DNA of 35,247 bases from Saprospiraceae bacterium (GCA_016787415.1 JAEUUT010000151.1:1-35247), one strand, 5' to 3'; counted from the first letter of the stretch, positions 8,910 through 17,904 are shown. A program made the numbers and translations. Notes: a model not told the origin generated them from the letters alone.

Positions 8910-8969
8910 CCTTTTTCGATGAGGATCGTCCGTAAGGCTCCCTATTGTTCAACCTTTATTTTTAATTGT

Positions 8970-11900
8970 ATGAAGCAAAAAGTACCTATCGCATCATGGC
9001 TTTCTTGGCAAAGTTATGCTGCAAAATCGTTTCGCGTTATGAAAATAACAGCCGTCCTTGTGGCACTGGCATCTTTTCAGGTGCTTGCAAAAGGCACAAC
9101 CGATGCTCAAAACGTTACCCTCCACCTGAAACAAACGGAACTCAAAAAAGTGTTCCGGGCCATTGAAAAACAAACTACCCTGCGTTTTTTATACAACTAC
9201 GAACTGCCTGCCTTGAAAAACAAGGTGGACGTGAGCAGCCAAAACGAACCTGTAGAAGCCGTCCTCGATGAAGTTCTTGCCGGATCGGAACTGAACTACA
9301 AACGGCTCAATACCGGCCTGATTGTCATCACCGAAAAAACCACGCCTGCTGATGTGCTGTCGCAAACTGTGACCGGCAAGGTGCTCAGCGAAAAAAATGA
9401 GCCGCTTGTGGGCGTCACTATTCGGGTGAAAGGTACCAATGTGGGCACTACTACCGATGGAAGTGGCAACTTCCGCCTCGAAGCGCCCGATTTTGCCGTG
9501 CTGGTGTTTTCCTTTACTGGTTACGAAACCCGGGAAGTATCCATAGACGGAAAAAATACGCTGACCGTCGTCATGCAGGAAGTCAACACCAACCTCGGCG
9601 AAATTGTGGTGGTGGGTTATGGTACCCAAAAGAAAAAAGACCTCACCGGTTCGGTTGCCACGCTTTCTTCCAAAGACATGGAAAACCGTTCCAACACCCA
9701 GTTTGGTTATGCCATGGAAGGAAAGGCCGCCGGTGTACAGGTTATTCGCTCGTCCGGACAGCCGCAGGCAGGTTTTTCTATCCGGGTGCGTGGTACGTCT
9801 TCGATCACTTCGGGCAGCGACCCGTTGTATGTGGTGGATGGTGTACCAACGTATAATACAAATGAAATCAACCCTGCCGACATCGAGAGTATTACGGTGT
9901 TGAAAGACGCCTCTTCCGCTGCCGTATATGGCAGCAGTGGCGCCAATGGTGTTGTGCTGATTACCACCAAACGGGGTAAAAACCAGAAACTAAAACTCAA
10001 TTTCAATACTTCTGCTACGTTTTCCAAACCCTGGAAACGTATGGATATGCTAAATGGCGATCAATTCCGCGAGTTGATGACGGAAATGGGTGAGTCGACC
10101 GACTGGAACAAGTACAACGCCAATACCAACTGGCAGGATGAAATTTTCCGCACCGGCATTTCACAGAATTACCACCTGGCAGCCACCGGCGGTACGGCCA
10201 AAACATCGTATTACGCTTCCGGCTCTTTTATCGACCAGAACGGTATCGTTTTGAACAACAGCCTGAAACGCGGTACAGTCAAATTGAACCTCGACCACCA
10301 GTTGGTCAAGTTTCTGAAAGTGGGTACGGCCCTGGCATACGACAAGTGGACCGACCGCGATGTGCCTGAAAATCAGCGCAATGGCGTTATTGCCCGCCTC
10401 TACACCACCCTGCCCAATATCGGTATCCGCAACCCGGACAAACCCGAAGAATATGCGCGCAGCCCGTTTATCAATGACCTGGAAAACCCCGTTTCCACGG
10501 TGTACCAACCCGATCACAAGTTTACGAACAGCCGTGTACACGGCAACGTATATGCCGAAGCGGAAGTGGCGACTGGCCTGAAAGTGAAAAGCCTGCTAGG
10601 CTTCGAAAAATCAGACGGCCTGTTTACCTCTTTCCAGGATTCCGTACAAACCCGCTACGGTCAGTCGCTGAAAGGCCTTGCTGCTGAAAACACATACGAC
10701 TATAAATATTGGATTTCCGAGAATACCGCCAATTTCAACACACAGGTCGACAAGCACAATGTAGCGCTCATGGGCGGTTTCATCGCTTCGCGCCAGATCA
10801 ATGACAACCTGTACAAATCGTCGCACGACTTTACCGGAGCTCCCGACAATTCTGTAGAATCTGGCAATGTAAAGGCCACTCCATATTCCGATTATGCCCG
10901 TCTGTCGCATGCAGCCATCATCGGCAGGTTGAACTATTCCTACGACGACAAATATTACCTGACCTCCAACTTCAGAGCGGATGGCTCGGGACAGTTCTCC
11001 CCCGAACACAAATGGGGATACTTCCCGTCGTTCTCGGCAGGCTGGAAACTTTCAGAAGAAGATTTCTTCAAAGTGGCTGGTATCAATGAGTTGAAACTGC
11101 GCGCAGGCTGGGGTATCGTGGGCAACGACCGCTCGCGCCCATACGCCTGGTATGGCCTCGTAGATACCCTCCAGAAATACCTGATCGGCGGACAAGCACA
11201 ACCGGCTTTCATCGCTACTACGCTGGAAAACAAGGACTTGCGCTGGGAAAAAACCTCGCAAATCGACATTGGTATCGACCTTACGGTGTTGAATGGCCGC
11301 CTGACCATTACGACAGACTACTACACGAAAAAAACCAACGACCTGCTTCTGGAAGTAACCCAGCCTACCAGCACCGGCTTCTCCAGCGCCCTGCAAAACG
11401 CAGGCAGCATCGAGAACAAAGGTTTTGAATTCCAGATCGGTTCCAAGAATTTCGTACGCGATAACTTCCGCTGGGCCACGGACTTCAATATTTCCTTCAA
11501 CAAAGGCAAGGTGCTCGACATCGTAGGCACGACCCTGCACACGGGCGAGGTGAACCCCGCAGGTACCAGCCTGAACACTGCCATCGTACAGGCAGGTTCG
11601 CCGCTGGGCTCTTTCTATGGCAAATACTCGCAGGGGGTTGATCCGGCAACGGGTAAAATCAAATTCCTGAGAACAGCCGACGACAGCGCCGATAGCGTAG
11701 GTATCATCGGAAATGCCAACCCGAAATTTATCTTCGGTTTCAGCAACTCGTTCACCATCAAGAACTTCACCCTCGATTTCTTCTTCCAGGGCGTTCAGGG
11801 CAACGACATCCTCAATGCTACCCGAATCCTGACAGAATCCATGGTACTTCCCATGAACCAGTCGGCTACCGTGCTGGATCGTTGGAAAAACCCGGGCGAC

Positions 11901-12239
11901 GTGACCGATATTCCCGGCGTATCCCCTTCCAATTGGGACAATTCGGCCGTATCGACGCGCTACGTGGAAAACGGTTCCTACATCCGCCTGAAAGCGCTGA
12001 CGCTGGGTTACAATATTCCGGCTGAAAAACTTAAAAAGTTGAAAATGAGCCGCTTTATGGTGTACTGCACCGTAGAAAACCTGCTCACTTTCACCAAGTA
12101 CACCGGCTTTGATCCAGAAGTAAGCGCATTCAGCACCAACAGCCAGAGCGCTACCAACCAGAACACAGCGCCTGGTGTGGATTTCGGCACTTACCCGCAT
12201 GCCCGCGACATTATCCTCGGCCTTAACCTTAGTTTCTAA
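8970..12239 (+). CDS. SusC/RagA-family TonB-linked outer-membrane transporter with STN domain
   Basis: An outer-membrane TonB-dependent importer of 1089 residues from the chosen start. The frame is open from 8874, but the ATG at 8970 begins a long, atypical leader (MKQKVPIASW...) with the hydrophobic segment MKITAVLVALASFQVLA. An STN domain follows (VTLHLKQTELKKVFRAIEKQ...GLIVITEK), then a carboxypeptidase-regulatory-like domain (VTGKVLSEKNEPLVGVTIRV), a plug (ADIESITVLKDASSAAVYGS, GANGVVLITTKRG) and a long beta-barrel ending in Phe. The STN domain marks it as a transducer that signals substrate occupancy to the upstream FecR. The partner SusD begins 20 bases downstream. The substrate (glycan, peptide or other) cannot be told from sequence, and no glycoside hydrolase is adjacent. 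Confidence 0.96.
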   Translation: MKQKVPIASWLSWQSYAAKSFRVMKITAVLVALASFQVLAKGTTDAQNVTLHLKQTELKKVFRAIEKQTTLRFLYNYELPALKNKVDVSSQNEPVEAVLDEVLAGSELNYKRLNTGLIVITEKTTPADVLSQTVTGKVLSEKNEPLVGVTIRVKGTNVGTTTDGSGNFRLEAPDFAVLVFSFTGYETREVSIDGKNTLTVVMQEVNTNLGEIVVVGYGTQKKKDLTGSVATLSSKDMENRSNTQFGYAMEGKAAGVQVIRSSGQPQAGFSIRVRGTSSITSGSDPLYVVDGVPTYNTNEINPADIESITVLKDASSAAVYGSSGANGVVLITTKRGKNQKLKLNFNTSATFSKPWKRMDMLNGDQFRELMTEMGESTDWNKYNANTNWQDEIFRTGISQNYHLAATGGTAKTSYYASGSFIDQNGIVLNNSLKRGTVKLNLDHQLVKFLKVGTALAYDKWTDRDVPENQRNGVIARLYTTLPNIGIRNPDKPEEYARSPFINDLENPVSTVYQPDHKFTNSRVHGNVYAEAEVATGLKVKSLLGFEKSDGLFTSFQDSVQTRYGQSLKGLAAENTYDYKYWISENTANFNTQVDKHNVALMGGFIASRQINDNLYKSSHDFTGAPDNSVESGNVKATPYSDYARLSHAAIIGRLNYSYDDKYYLTSNFRADGSGQFSPEHKWGYFPSFSAGWKLSEEDFFKVAGINELKLRAGWGIVGNDRSRPYAWYGLVDTLQKYLIGGQAQPAFIATTLENKDLRWEKTSQIDIGIDLTVLNGRLTITTDYYTKKTNDLLLEVTQPTSTGFSSALQNAGSIENKGFEFQIGSKNFVRDNFRWATDFNISFNKGKVLDIVGTTLHTGEVNPAGTSLNTAIVQAGSPLGSFYGKYSQGVDPATGKIKFLRTADDSADSVGIIGNANPKFIFGFSNSFTIKNFTLDFFFQGVQGNDILNATRILTESMVLPMNQSATVLDRWKNPGDVTDIPGVSPSNWDNSAVSTRYVENGSYIRLKALTLGYNIPAEKLKKLKMSRFMVYCTVENLLTFTKYTGFDPEVSAFSTNSQSATNQNTAPGVDFGTYPHARDIILGLNLSF

Positions 12240-12259
12240 ACTTCCATTCCTGAAGAAAT

Positions 12260-13795
12260 ATGAAAAAAAATGCTTTTTACCTGAAGACAGCCCTGCTGTT
12301 TTTGTCCGTAATGGTATTGAATTCGTGTACCAAATTTCTGGACGACAAACCCAAAACATCTCTTACCACGGGCAATGCCTATGTAACCGCCGAAGACATC
12401 GAAAGCGCCCTGACAGGCTGTTACAATATTTTTTACGGCTCCGACTACTACCAGTGGGAAAACGTGATGCTCAGCGATGTGCGTTCCGACAATGCGTATC
12501 CGGGTGGCAACAACGAGGAAACTTTCCTCGATTATGATCGCTTTATCCTTCCGCCCAGCAACGACCACAATTTTGCCAACTGGCGCGCCCTGTATCGGGG
12601 TATCGGTCGTTGCAACATCCTGCTGGATAAAATTGGCGCTATCGACGACCCCGCACTGACGGAAGATCGCCGCAACCAGATTATCGGTGAAGCAAGTTTC
12701 CTGCGCGCCATCAACTATTACCAACTGGTAAAAATGTACGGCGGCGTTCCACTCGAACTCCAGTCGAACACAGCCAACCCTGAACTCACCCGCAAAGCGC
12801 GGGCTTCTGAAACCGAGGTGTACAATCAGATTGTAGCCGACCTCGACGTGGCTGTGAAAGACCTGCCCGACACGTACGCAGGTGGTCCCACTGTGAATAA
12901 AGTGCGTGCAACCAAAGGCGCCGCTAATGCCCTGCTGGCAAAAGTCTGGGCACAGCGCAGTGACCGCGACTACAACCACGTGCTTGAACACTGCAACGCC
13001 GTCATTACCAGTCCGGCTGGCTACTCCCTGCTGGCCAACTATGCCGATCTGTTCGATGGTTTGCACTACCTGAATGCTGAATCTATTCTGGAAATCCCGT
13101 TCGAAACCGGCAACTGGTCGGCTTCCTGCTGGGGTATCGAACTGTACCTGGCGCCCGAAGATGGCTGGCAGAAATACTGCGTTCCATCCAAAGACCTGGT
13201 AGCAGCCTACGACGCTGCAGGCGATGTGGTGCGCAAAAACGCCAATATCGTGTTCTGGAATACCGACGGCAATGGCGACCCGATCAGTTGGGCCGACGAA
13301 AACTGGAACCCCTGTGCAGATCCAGCCACGCCAATCCCGTTCAACTACAAGCAGAAACACCCGGCCGGCTGGGCCAGCGGCGACGACTACTACCTGCTGC
13401 GACTCGCCGATATTATCTTGCTGAAAGCAGAAGCGCAAAACGAACTGGGTAGCACTGCAGACGCTGCTATTACGCTCAACCTGGTTCGCAGCAGAGCAGG
13501 ACTCGGCCCGGTGTCAAACGGCCTGTCCAAAGCGGAGATGAAAAAAGCCATTCTTAACGAACGCCGCCTCGAACTGGCATTCGAAGCACAGCGCTGGGAC
13601 GATCTGATTCGCTCCGGAGAGGCCACCAATGTGATGCAGGCGCTGGAAGAATACACCTATACCTGCAACAATGGCGTGGTTGGGCCCGCAGTAAAAATGG
13701 ACTACACGCAATGCTCACAAGCACGCTGGATCATGCCGATCCCGCAACTGGAAATAGACGCAAATCCGAATCTTACCCAGAATTCCGGGTATTGA
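12260..13795 (+). CDS. SusD/RagB-family nutrient-binding lipoprotein
   Basis: A 511-residue outer-membrane lipoprotein that caps the adjacent SusC barrel and binds the nutrient. A lipoprotein signal peptide ends at LNSC with Cys23. The protein then shows the SusD helical fold signatures: FLRAINYYQLVKMYGGVPL, KGAANALLAKVWAQ, and the C-terminal RLADIILLKAEAQNELG followed by ILNERRLELAFEAQRWDDL. It ends in IPQLEIDANPNLTQNSGY, a typical family C-terminus. The gene follows susC by 20 bases and is followed by a strong intrinsic terminator, so the sigma-fecR-susC-susD set looks complete. Confidence 0.96.
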   Translation: MKKNAFYLKTALLFLSVMVLNSCTKFLDDKPKTSLTTGNAYVTAEDIESALTGCYNIFYGSDYYQWENVMLSDVRSDNAYPGGNNEETFLDYDRFILPPSNDHNFANWRALYRGIGRCNILLDKIGAIDDPALTEDRRNQIIGEASFLRAINYYQLVKMYGGVPLELQSNTANPELTRKARASETEVYNQIVADLDVAVKDLPDTYAGGPTVNKVRATKGAANALLAKVWAQRSDRDYNHVLEHCNAVITSPAGYSLLANYADLFDGLHYLNAESILEIPFETGNWSASCWGIELYLAPEDGWQKYCVPSKDLVAAYDAAGDVVRKNANIVFWNTDGNGDPISWADENWNPCADPATPIPFNYKQKHPAGWASGDDYYLLRLADIILLKAEAQNELGSTADAAITLNLVRSRAGLGPVSNGLSKAEMKKAILNERRLELAFEAQRWDDLIRSGEATNVMQALEEYTYTCNNGVVGPAVKMDYTQCSQARWIMPIPQLEIDANPNLTQNSGY

Positions 13796-13816
13796 TTCTT
13801 ACCACCACATCCAAAG

Positions 13817-13850
13817 ATCAGCCTGCCTTTCTCGGTGGGCTGATTTTTTT
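13817..13850 (+). terminator. Rho-independent terminator after the first SusC/SusD pair
   Basis: An 11-base-pair stem, ATCAGCCTGCC (13817-13827) with GGTGGGCTGAT (13834-13844), has a six-base loop TTTCTC and two G-T wobbles. A run of six T residues follows (13845-13850). It starts 22 bases after the susD stop and fits + strand termination. Confidence 0.85.
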
Positions 13851-13863
13851 CGTTTAGACTAAA

Positions 13864-14673
13864 ATGATGTTTCACAAATTCTGCCTTTTTATCGCCTCAT
13901 CCGCAATGTTGGCCTCCTGTTTCAAACCTGCACATGGCAGCAGTTTCAAGCCTGCTTCTAACCCCGTTGTGGCGCATCGGGGCGCGTGGAAAACAAAAGG
14001 CCTGCCTGAAAACTCCATTGCTGCGTTGAAGGCCGCCATCGACCTGGGATGTACCGGCTCCGAATTCGACGTGCGGATGACTGCCGACGATTCGCTCATT
14101 ATCAACCACGACCCGGCATGGCACAACCTGGCTATTGAAACAAATACATACGCTGCACTCACACAATTCCCGCTTTCTAATGGGGAAAAACTACCCACAC
14201 TCCGGGAATATCTGCTGGCTGGTGCGCGCAGCAACCGGCACACTTACCTGGTTTGTGAAATCAAGCCATCAGAAATCAGCAAGGAACGCGGACAAGTCAT
14301 CGCAGCCAGGGTATTGGCTCTGGTGCGTGAAATGCGTGTGGAAAACAGCGTCGTTTTTATCAGTTTCGACTACAATATCCTGAAAAAAATATTGGAACTG
14401 GCCCCGGATGCGCGCACCCAATACCTCGAAGGCGACCGCAACCCCGGGCAGTTAAAAGCCGATGGTGTACGCGGCGCCGACTTCCATCATTCTGTGTATC
14501 GAGAACACCCGGACTGGGTTGTCATGGCCCGTCAGAACCATATCCTCCTCAACGCCTGGACGGTGAATGAAAAATCTGATATGGAATGGCTGATGAGCGA
14601 AGGCTTCGATTACATCACCACCAATGAGCCCGAAATGGCGCTGGCCTTGTGGAAAGCCAAGGGGAATAAATAA
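13864..14673 (+). CDS. Glycerophosphodiester phosphodiesterase family lipoprotein
   Basis: A 269-residue enzyme that would hydrolyse glycerophosphodiesters to glycerol-3-phosphate and an alcohol. A short lipoprotein signal ends at MLASC with Cys19, placing it at an envelope membrane. The GDPD-type TIM barrel has the expected metal and catalytic residues: His38-Arg39 in VAHRGAW, PEN(S), Glu67 and Asp69 in SEFDVRMTADD, and His82 in INHDP. LVCEIKPS and INAWTVNEKS-type strands (here LNAWTVNEKSDMEWL) complete the fold. The start is only 14 bases after the terminator T-run, with ATG codons at 13864 and 13867. No consensus promoter is visible, so expression may depend on read-through or a non-consensus promoter. 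It converges with nagB, leaving nine bases between stops. Confidence 0.93.
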   Translation: MMFHKFCLFIASSAMLASCFKPAHGSSFKPASNPVVAHRGAWKTKGLPENSIAALKAAIDLGCTGSEFDVRMTADDSLIINHDPAWHNLAIETNTYAALTQFPLSNGEKLPTLREYLLAGARSNRHTYLVCEIKPSEISKERGQVIAARVLALVREMRVENSVVFISFDYNILKKILELAPDARTQYLEGDRNPGQLKADGVRGADFHHSVYREHPDWVVMARQNHILLNAWTVNEKSDMEWLMSEGFDYITTNEPEMALALWKAKGNK

Positions 14674-14682
14674 CGCTTTCCC

Positions 14683-16620
14683 CTACCCTTTCCACCGCAC
14701 AAACGCCTCCATAGCCTCATATTCGGCCAGGCCCAGGTTGCGATATGTCTGTGCCGTGCCACGGTTGCGGTCTTCTGCCCGTTGCCAGAATTCACGGTTG
14801 TCATCGCCCGGGAAAGGCGCACGGTCTTTTTGGCTCTGGTGCATAAAAATAGCCTGTCTTTTTTTGCGCAATTGTTCGGGACTCATAGGCACCGCCATTT
14901 CTATTTCATGTACTGCCCATTCGTGCCAGGCGCCGCGGTACATCCAGAGCCAGCAATCTTTCATCCAGGACTCGGCGCCCAGGCGGCGGAATGCTTCAAA
15001 AATGGCATCCAGGCACACGCGGTGCGTACCATGTGGGTCGGCCAGGTCGCCTGCGGCATACACCTGGTGCGGTTTGACACGCTCCATCAGATCAACAATG
15101 ATCTGAATATCGGCATCCCCCAAGGGCATTTTGCGGGTTTTTCCGGTTTCGTAGAACGGCATATCCAGGAAGTGAATTTGCTTGTCCTGCAACCCGGTGA
15201 AGCGGGCGCCACCACGCGCCTCGCCTCTCCGGATCAGGCCTTTGATGCTACGCACCTCGGGAATATCCGGCGTACCGGAATCTTTTGTATTCAGGAAGTG
15301 AATGATTTTGTCGTAAAACGCGGCGTCCTTTTCATCGAGCGTGCCATGGCTGGCTTTGAACTCGCGCATAAATTCTGCATAGCGCAGTGCATCGTAATCA
15401 TGTACGGCAATATTGCCCGACGTTTGATAAGCCACGTGCACCTCATGTCCCTGATCGACCAGGCGCTGGAACGTACCGCCCATGGAAATCACGTCGTCGT
15501 CGGGGTGTGGGCTAAACAGAATAACGCGTTTTTTGGCTGGTTTGGCGCGCTCCGGTCGGTTGCTGTCGTCGGCATGTGGTTTGCCGCCGGGCCAGCCGGT
15601 GATGGTGCGTTGTAATCTATTGAAAATCTGAATATTGAGTTCGTAAGAGTTGGCGTGTTCGATGATAAGATCGCTCAGGCCATGCTCGTTGTAGTCTTCG
15701 TCGGTGAGTTTGAGAATGGGTTTGCCGGTTTTTTGTGAAAGCCATACTACTGCTTTACAGATAAGGTCGTCAGACCAGTTGCAGATACCGGCCAGCCACG
15801 GCGACTTCATTTTGGTGAGTTCTTCGGAGGCGCTTTTATCAAGAACCACCTTTACATTGGGGTGTTTTTGCAGGAAAGAAGCCGGAACGGAAGTACTGAT
15901 TTCACCTTCAATGGCTTGTTGAATAATAGACGCCTTGTGCTGTCCCCAGGCCATGAGGTACACAGTACGCGCCTTGAAAATACTGCCAACGCCCATAGTG
16001 ATGGCGCGATACGGCACATCATCGCTGCTTTGAAAATCCTTGGAAGCATCGTGGCGGGTAATGTGATCGAGGCGTACCATACGCGTTGGGGAAGTTTCCC
16101 AGGCGCCGGGTTCGTTGAAACCAATATGCCCGGTTCGGCCAATACCCAGGAGTTGTATGTCTATTCCGCCGGCGAGGTCGATCTGTTTTTCATAAAACTC
16201 GCAGTAACCGGCTATTTCTTCCATCGGCAGGGTGCCATCCGGGATGTGTACATTTTCGGGTAAAACATCAACATGGTCAAACAAGTATTCATGCATAAAG
16301 CGCCAGTAACTCTGTTGCGCTTCCCGAGGCATGGGGTAATACTCATCCAGGTTGAATGTGATGACATTGTGAAAACTCAATCCCTCTTCCTTGTGCATAC
16401 GTACCAGTTCCTCATACACTTTGATCGGGGTGCTGCCTGTAGCAAGTCCCAACACAATATGCTCGCCGTCCTGCTGCTTTTGGCGGATAGCCAGGGCAAT
16501 AGAACGGGCCACATGACGCGATGCCTCCTGAGAATCTTCCCAGATTTTCACCGGCATCTTTTCAAAGTTTTTGAGTTCGTATTTGAGGTAGCCTGTAGAA
16601 GTTTTTTCCTTGATTTTCAT
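14683..16620 (-). CDS. nagB: Glucosamine-6-phosphate deaminase fused to a PIG-L/LmbE-type deacetylase domain
   Basis: A 645-residue fusion. The N-terminal half (about 20-280) is a NagB/isomerase-type deaminase: LATGSTP (59-65), FNLDEYYPM with Asp92, and GIGRTGHIGFNEPG with His165 and Glu170. The E. coli ring-opening Asp141 position is Thr163 here. The C-terminal half (from about 364) is a PIG-L de-N-acetylase-like domain with the zinc motif HPDDD (372-376) and a later DPHGTHRVC. A reading is conversion of an acetylated amino-sugar phosphate to the deacetylated form and then to fructose-6-phosphate plus ammonia; only the deaminase part is a firm family call. The frame runs to 16689, but I use the ATG at 16620 because the longer start would overlap the likely promoter. 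A LacI-type regulator is encoded divergently. Confidence 0.92.
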   Translation of the reverse strand: MKIKEKTSTGYLKYELKNFEKMPVKIWEDSQEASRHVARSIALAIRQKQQDGEHIVLGLATGSTPIKVYEELVRMHKEEGLSFHNVITFNLDEYYPMPREAQQSYWRFMHEYLFDHVDVLPENVHIPDGTLPMEEIAGYCEFYEKQIDLAGGIDIQLLGIGRTGHIGFNEPGAWETSPTRMVRLDHITRHDASKDFQSSDDVPYRAITMGVGSIFKARTVYLMAWGQHKASIIQQAIEGEISTSVPASFLQKHPNVKVVLDKSASEELTKMKSPWLAGICNWSDDLICKAVVWLSQKTGKPILKLTDEDYNEHGLSDLIIEHANSYELNIQIFNRLQRTITGWPGGKPHADDSNRPERAKPAKKRVILFSPHPDDDVISMGGTFQRLVDQGHEVHVAYQTSGNIAVHDYDALRYAEFMREFKASHGTLDEKDAAFYDKIIHFLNTKDSGTPDIPEVRSIKGLIRRGEARGGARFTGLQDKQIHFLDMPFYETGKTRKMPLGDADIQIIVDLMERVKPHQVYAAGDLADPHGTHRVCLDAIFEAFRRLGAESWMKDCWLWMYRGAWHEWAVHEIEMAVPMSPEQLRKKRQAIFMHQSQKDRAPFPGDDNREFWQRAEDRNRGTAQTYRNLGLAEYEAMEAFVRWKG

Positions 16621-16686
16621 AATGTTATCCCAAAAGAACGGTAGAAGAGGAGCGTTTTTTGTTGTGAATTGAATTTCTTTTCGGGT

Positions 16687-16694
16687 CAAAAGTA
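16687..16694 (-). promoter_or_regulatory. Probable -7 element of the nagB promoter
   Basis: On the minus strand this reads TACTTTTG, a full match to the Bacteroidota -7 consensus TAnnTTTG. At N19 spacing the -33 trinucleotide falls at 16714-16716, inside the palindrome at 16711-16726, and is not TTG. Transcription would start near 16680 and give a leader of about 60 bases before the ATG at 16620. Confidence 0.5.
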
Positions 16695-16710
16695 CGGCAT
16701 ATTATTCAGA

Positions 16711-16726
16711 CCGTGTGCGCACACGG
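16711..16726. promoter_or_regulatory. Probable LacI-family operator 1 (perfect 16-bp palindrome)
   Basis: CCGTGTGCGCACACGG is a perfect palindrome with a central CG step, the form expected for a LacI-family operator. It lies between divergent nagB and the LacI-type regulator gene and covers the expected -33 region of the nagB promoter. A related copy lies 31 bases away, centre to centre. Confidence 0.7.
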
Positions 16727-16741
16727 CATATTTTTTTTAGC

Positions 16742-16757
16742 ATGTGTGCGTACACGG
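16742..16757. promoter_or_regulatory. Probable LacI-family operator 2 (near-palindrome)
   Basis: ATGTGTGCGTACACGG matches 13 of 16 positions of operator 1 and keeps most of its dyad symmetry. It covers the expected -33 position for a lacI-side promoter whose -7 element would be GATATTTG (16773-16780, 7 of 8 to consensus). The 31-base centre spacing is close to three helical turns, which would put both sites on the same DNA face. Confidence 0.6.
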
Positions 16758-16799
16758 TAAAGATAATGTATGGATATTTGTTTCTGAAAAAGGCATTAC

Positions 16800-17888
16800 A
16801 TGCAGCAAAAGATCAGAATAAAAGACATTGCGGCGCAAACGGGTGTTTCCATCGGAACAGTTGACCGGGTGTTGCACAATCGGGGCCATGTTTCTCCCGA
16901 TGTGCGAGCGCGGGTGTTGCAGGTAATGGAAGAAATGGGGTACGAACCCAATATCATGGCGCGTTCGCTGGCCAATAACAAGAAAGCATATCGAATTGCT
17001 GTAATCCTTCCCGATTTCCGTATAGACCCGTATTGGGAGCAGCCGAAAGAAGGCGCAGAATGGGCCGCAGAGGATGTGAGTCATTATGGCGCAAAAACGG
17101 AGTTCTTCTTTTTCCCTTTGTTCGAACCCAGGAGTTACCTGGAAATCCTGAAACAAGTACTGGCTACATCGCCTGATGGCGTGCTCATTGCGCCCTTGTT
17201 CCATGATGAGTCCATGTGGCTGATTGAAGAGGCTACACGCCTGGGCATACCCAAAGTGATGATCAATACTCAAATCGAAGGAACCGACGCATTGAGTTAT
17301 ATTGGTCAGGATTCGTATCAAAGCGGTGTGCTGGCGGGTCGTTTGCTCAACTTCGGTTTAAATGATGGCGACCATGCTATGGTGCTCAACCTCGACAGGG
17401 AAGTACCCGGCGCGCCCCACCTGCAAGCCAAACAACAGGGCTTCAAGGATTTCTTCGATAGCCGGGCCGATAAAATCATCGGGATACACACAGCAGTATT
17501 TGAAGACTTCAACAACCCTGAGAAGATGAAAGCATGGGCCCGTGAACAACTGTTGGCGCAACCACGTCTGAAAGGCTTCTTCGTTACCAACTCACGCGCC
17601 TACAAATTAGTGGAAGCCCTGGATGAACGCATTTCTGATGAGATAAAAATTGTTGGTTTCGACTTGATTGAACCTAACCTGCGACTGCTTGAGTCGAACA
17701 AAATTCGTTTTCTCATCAATCAAAATGCCTGGCGGCAGGGTTATTTGGGTATCCATTCGCTGGCGCGGCACCTGATCTTGCGCAAGGAAATACCGGCGCA
17801 ACAATACCTTCCGCTCGACATCATAGTGAGAGAAAATGCGTCGTACTACTTGAAAAATGCGGTGGAAACACCTTTCCCTATTTTCTAA
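16800..17888 (+). CDS. LacI-family transcriptional regulator of the amino-sugar locus
   Basis: A 362-residue DNA-binding regulator. The N-terminal helix-turn-helix (about 5-25; IRIKDIAAQTGVSIGTVDRV) and hinge helix (ARSLANNKK, with the Leu-Ala pair that usually enters the operator centre) are clear. A periplasmic-binding-protein-like effector domain follows (about 62-350; YRIAVILPDFRIDPYWEQ, GVLIAPLFHDE, IGQDSYQSGVLAGRLL, KIVGFDLIEPNLRLL). It is divergent from the NagB fusion with two palindromes between them, so control of nagB and of itself is likely. An amino-sugar phosphate effector is inferred from context only. Confidence 0.94.
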   Translation: MQQKIRIKDIAAQTGVSIGTVDRVLHNRGHVSPDVRARVLQVMEEMGYEPNIMARSLANNKKAYRIAVILPDFRIDPYWEQPKEGAEWAAEDVSHYGAKTEFFFFPLFEPRSYLEILKQVLATSPDGVLIAPLFHDESMWLIEEATRLGIPKVMINTQIEGTDALSYIGQDSYQSGVLAGRLLNFGLNDGDHAMVLNLDREVPGAPHLQAKQQGFKDFFDSRADKIIGIHTAVFEDFNNPEKMKAWAREQLLAQPRLKGFFVTNSRAYKLVEALDERISDEIKIVGFDLIEPNLRLLESNKIRFLINQNAWRQGYLGIHSLARHLILRKEIPAQQYLPLDIIVRENASYYLKNAVETPFPIF

Positions 17889-17904
17889 GAACTGTTTTTT
17901 AAAA

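Noticed and set aside
8874..8969. Longer start for the first SusC
   Set aside because: The 32 extra residues are charged and Pro/Ser-rich, lie across the leader hairpins, and would bury the signal sequence.
11052..13438. Minus-strand open frames of 435 and 400 codons opposite SusC and SusD
   Set aside because: Fully antisense to well-supported genes and without conserved motifs.
16621..16689. Longer start for the NagB fusion
   Set aside because: The ATG at 16689 lies within the likely -7 element (16687-16694), and the extra residues do not look like NagB sequence.
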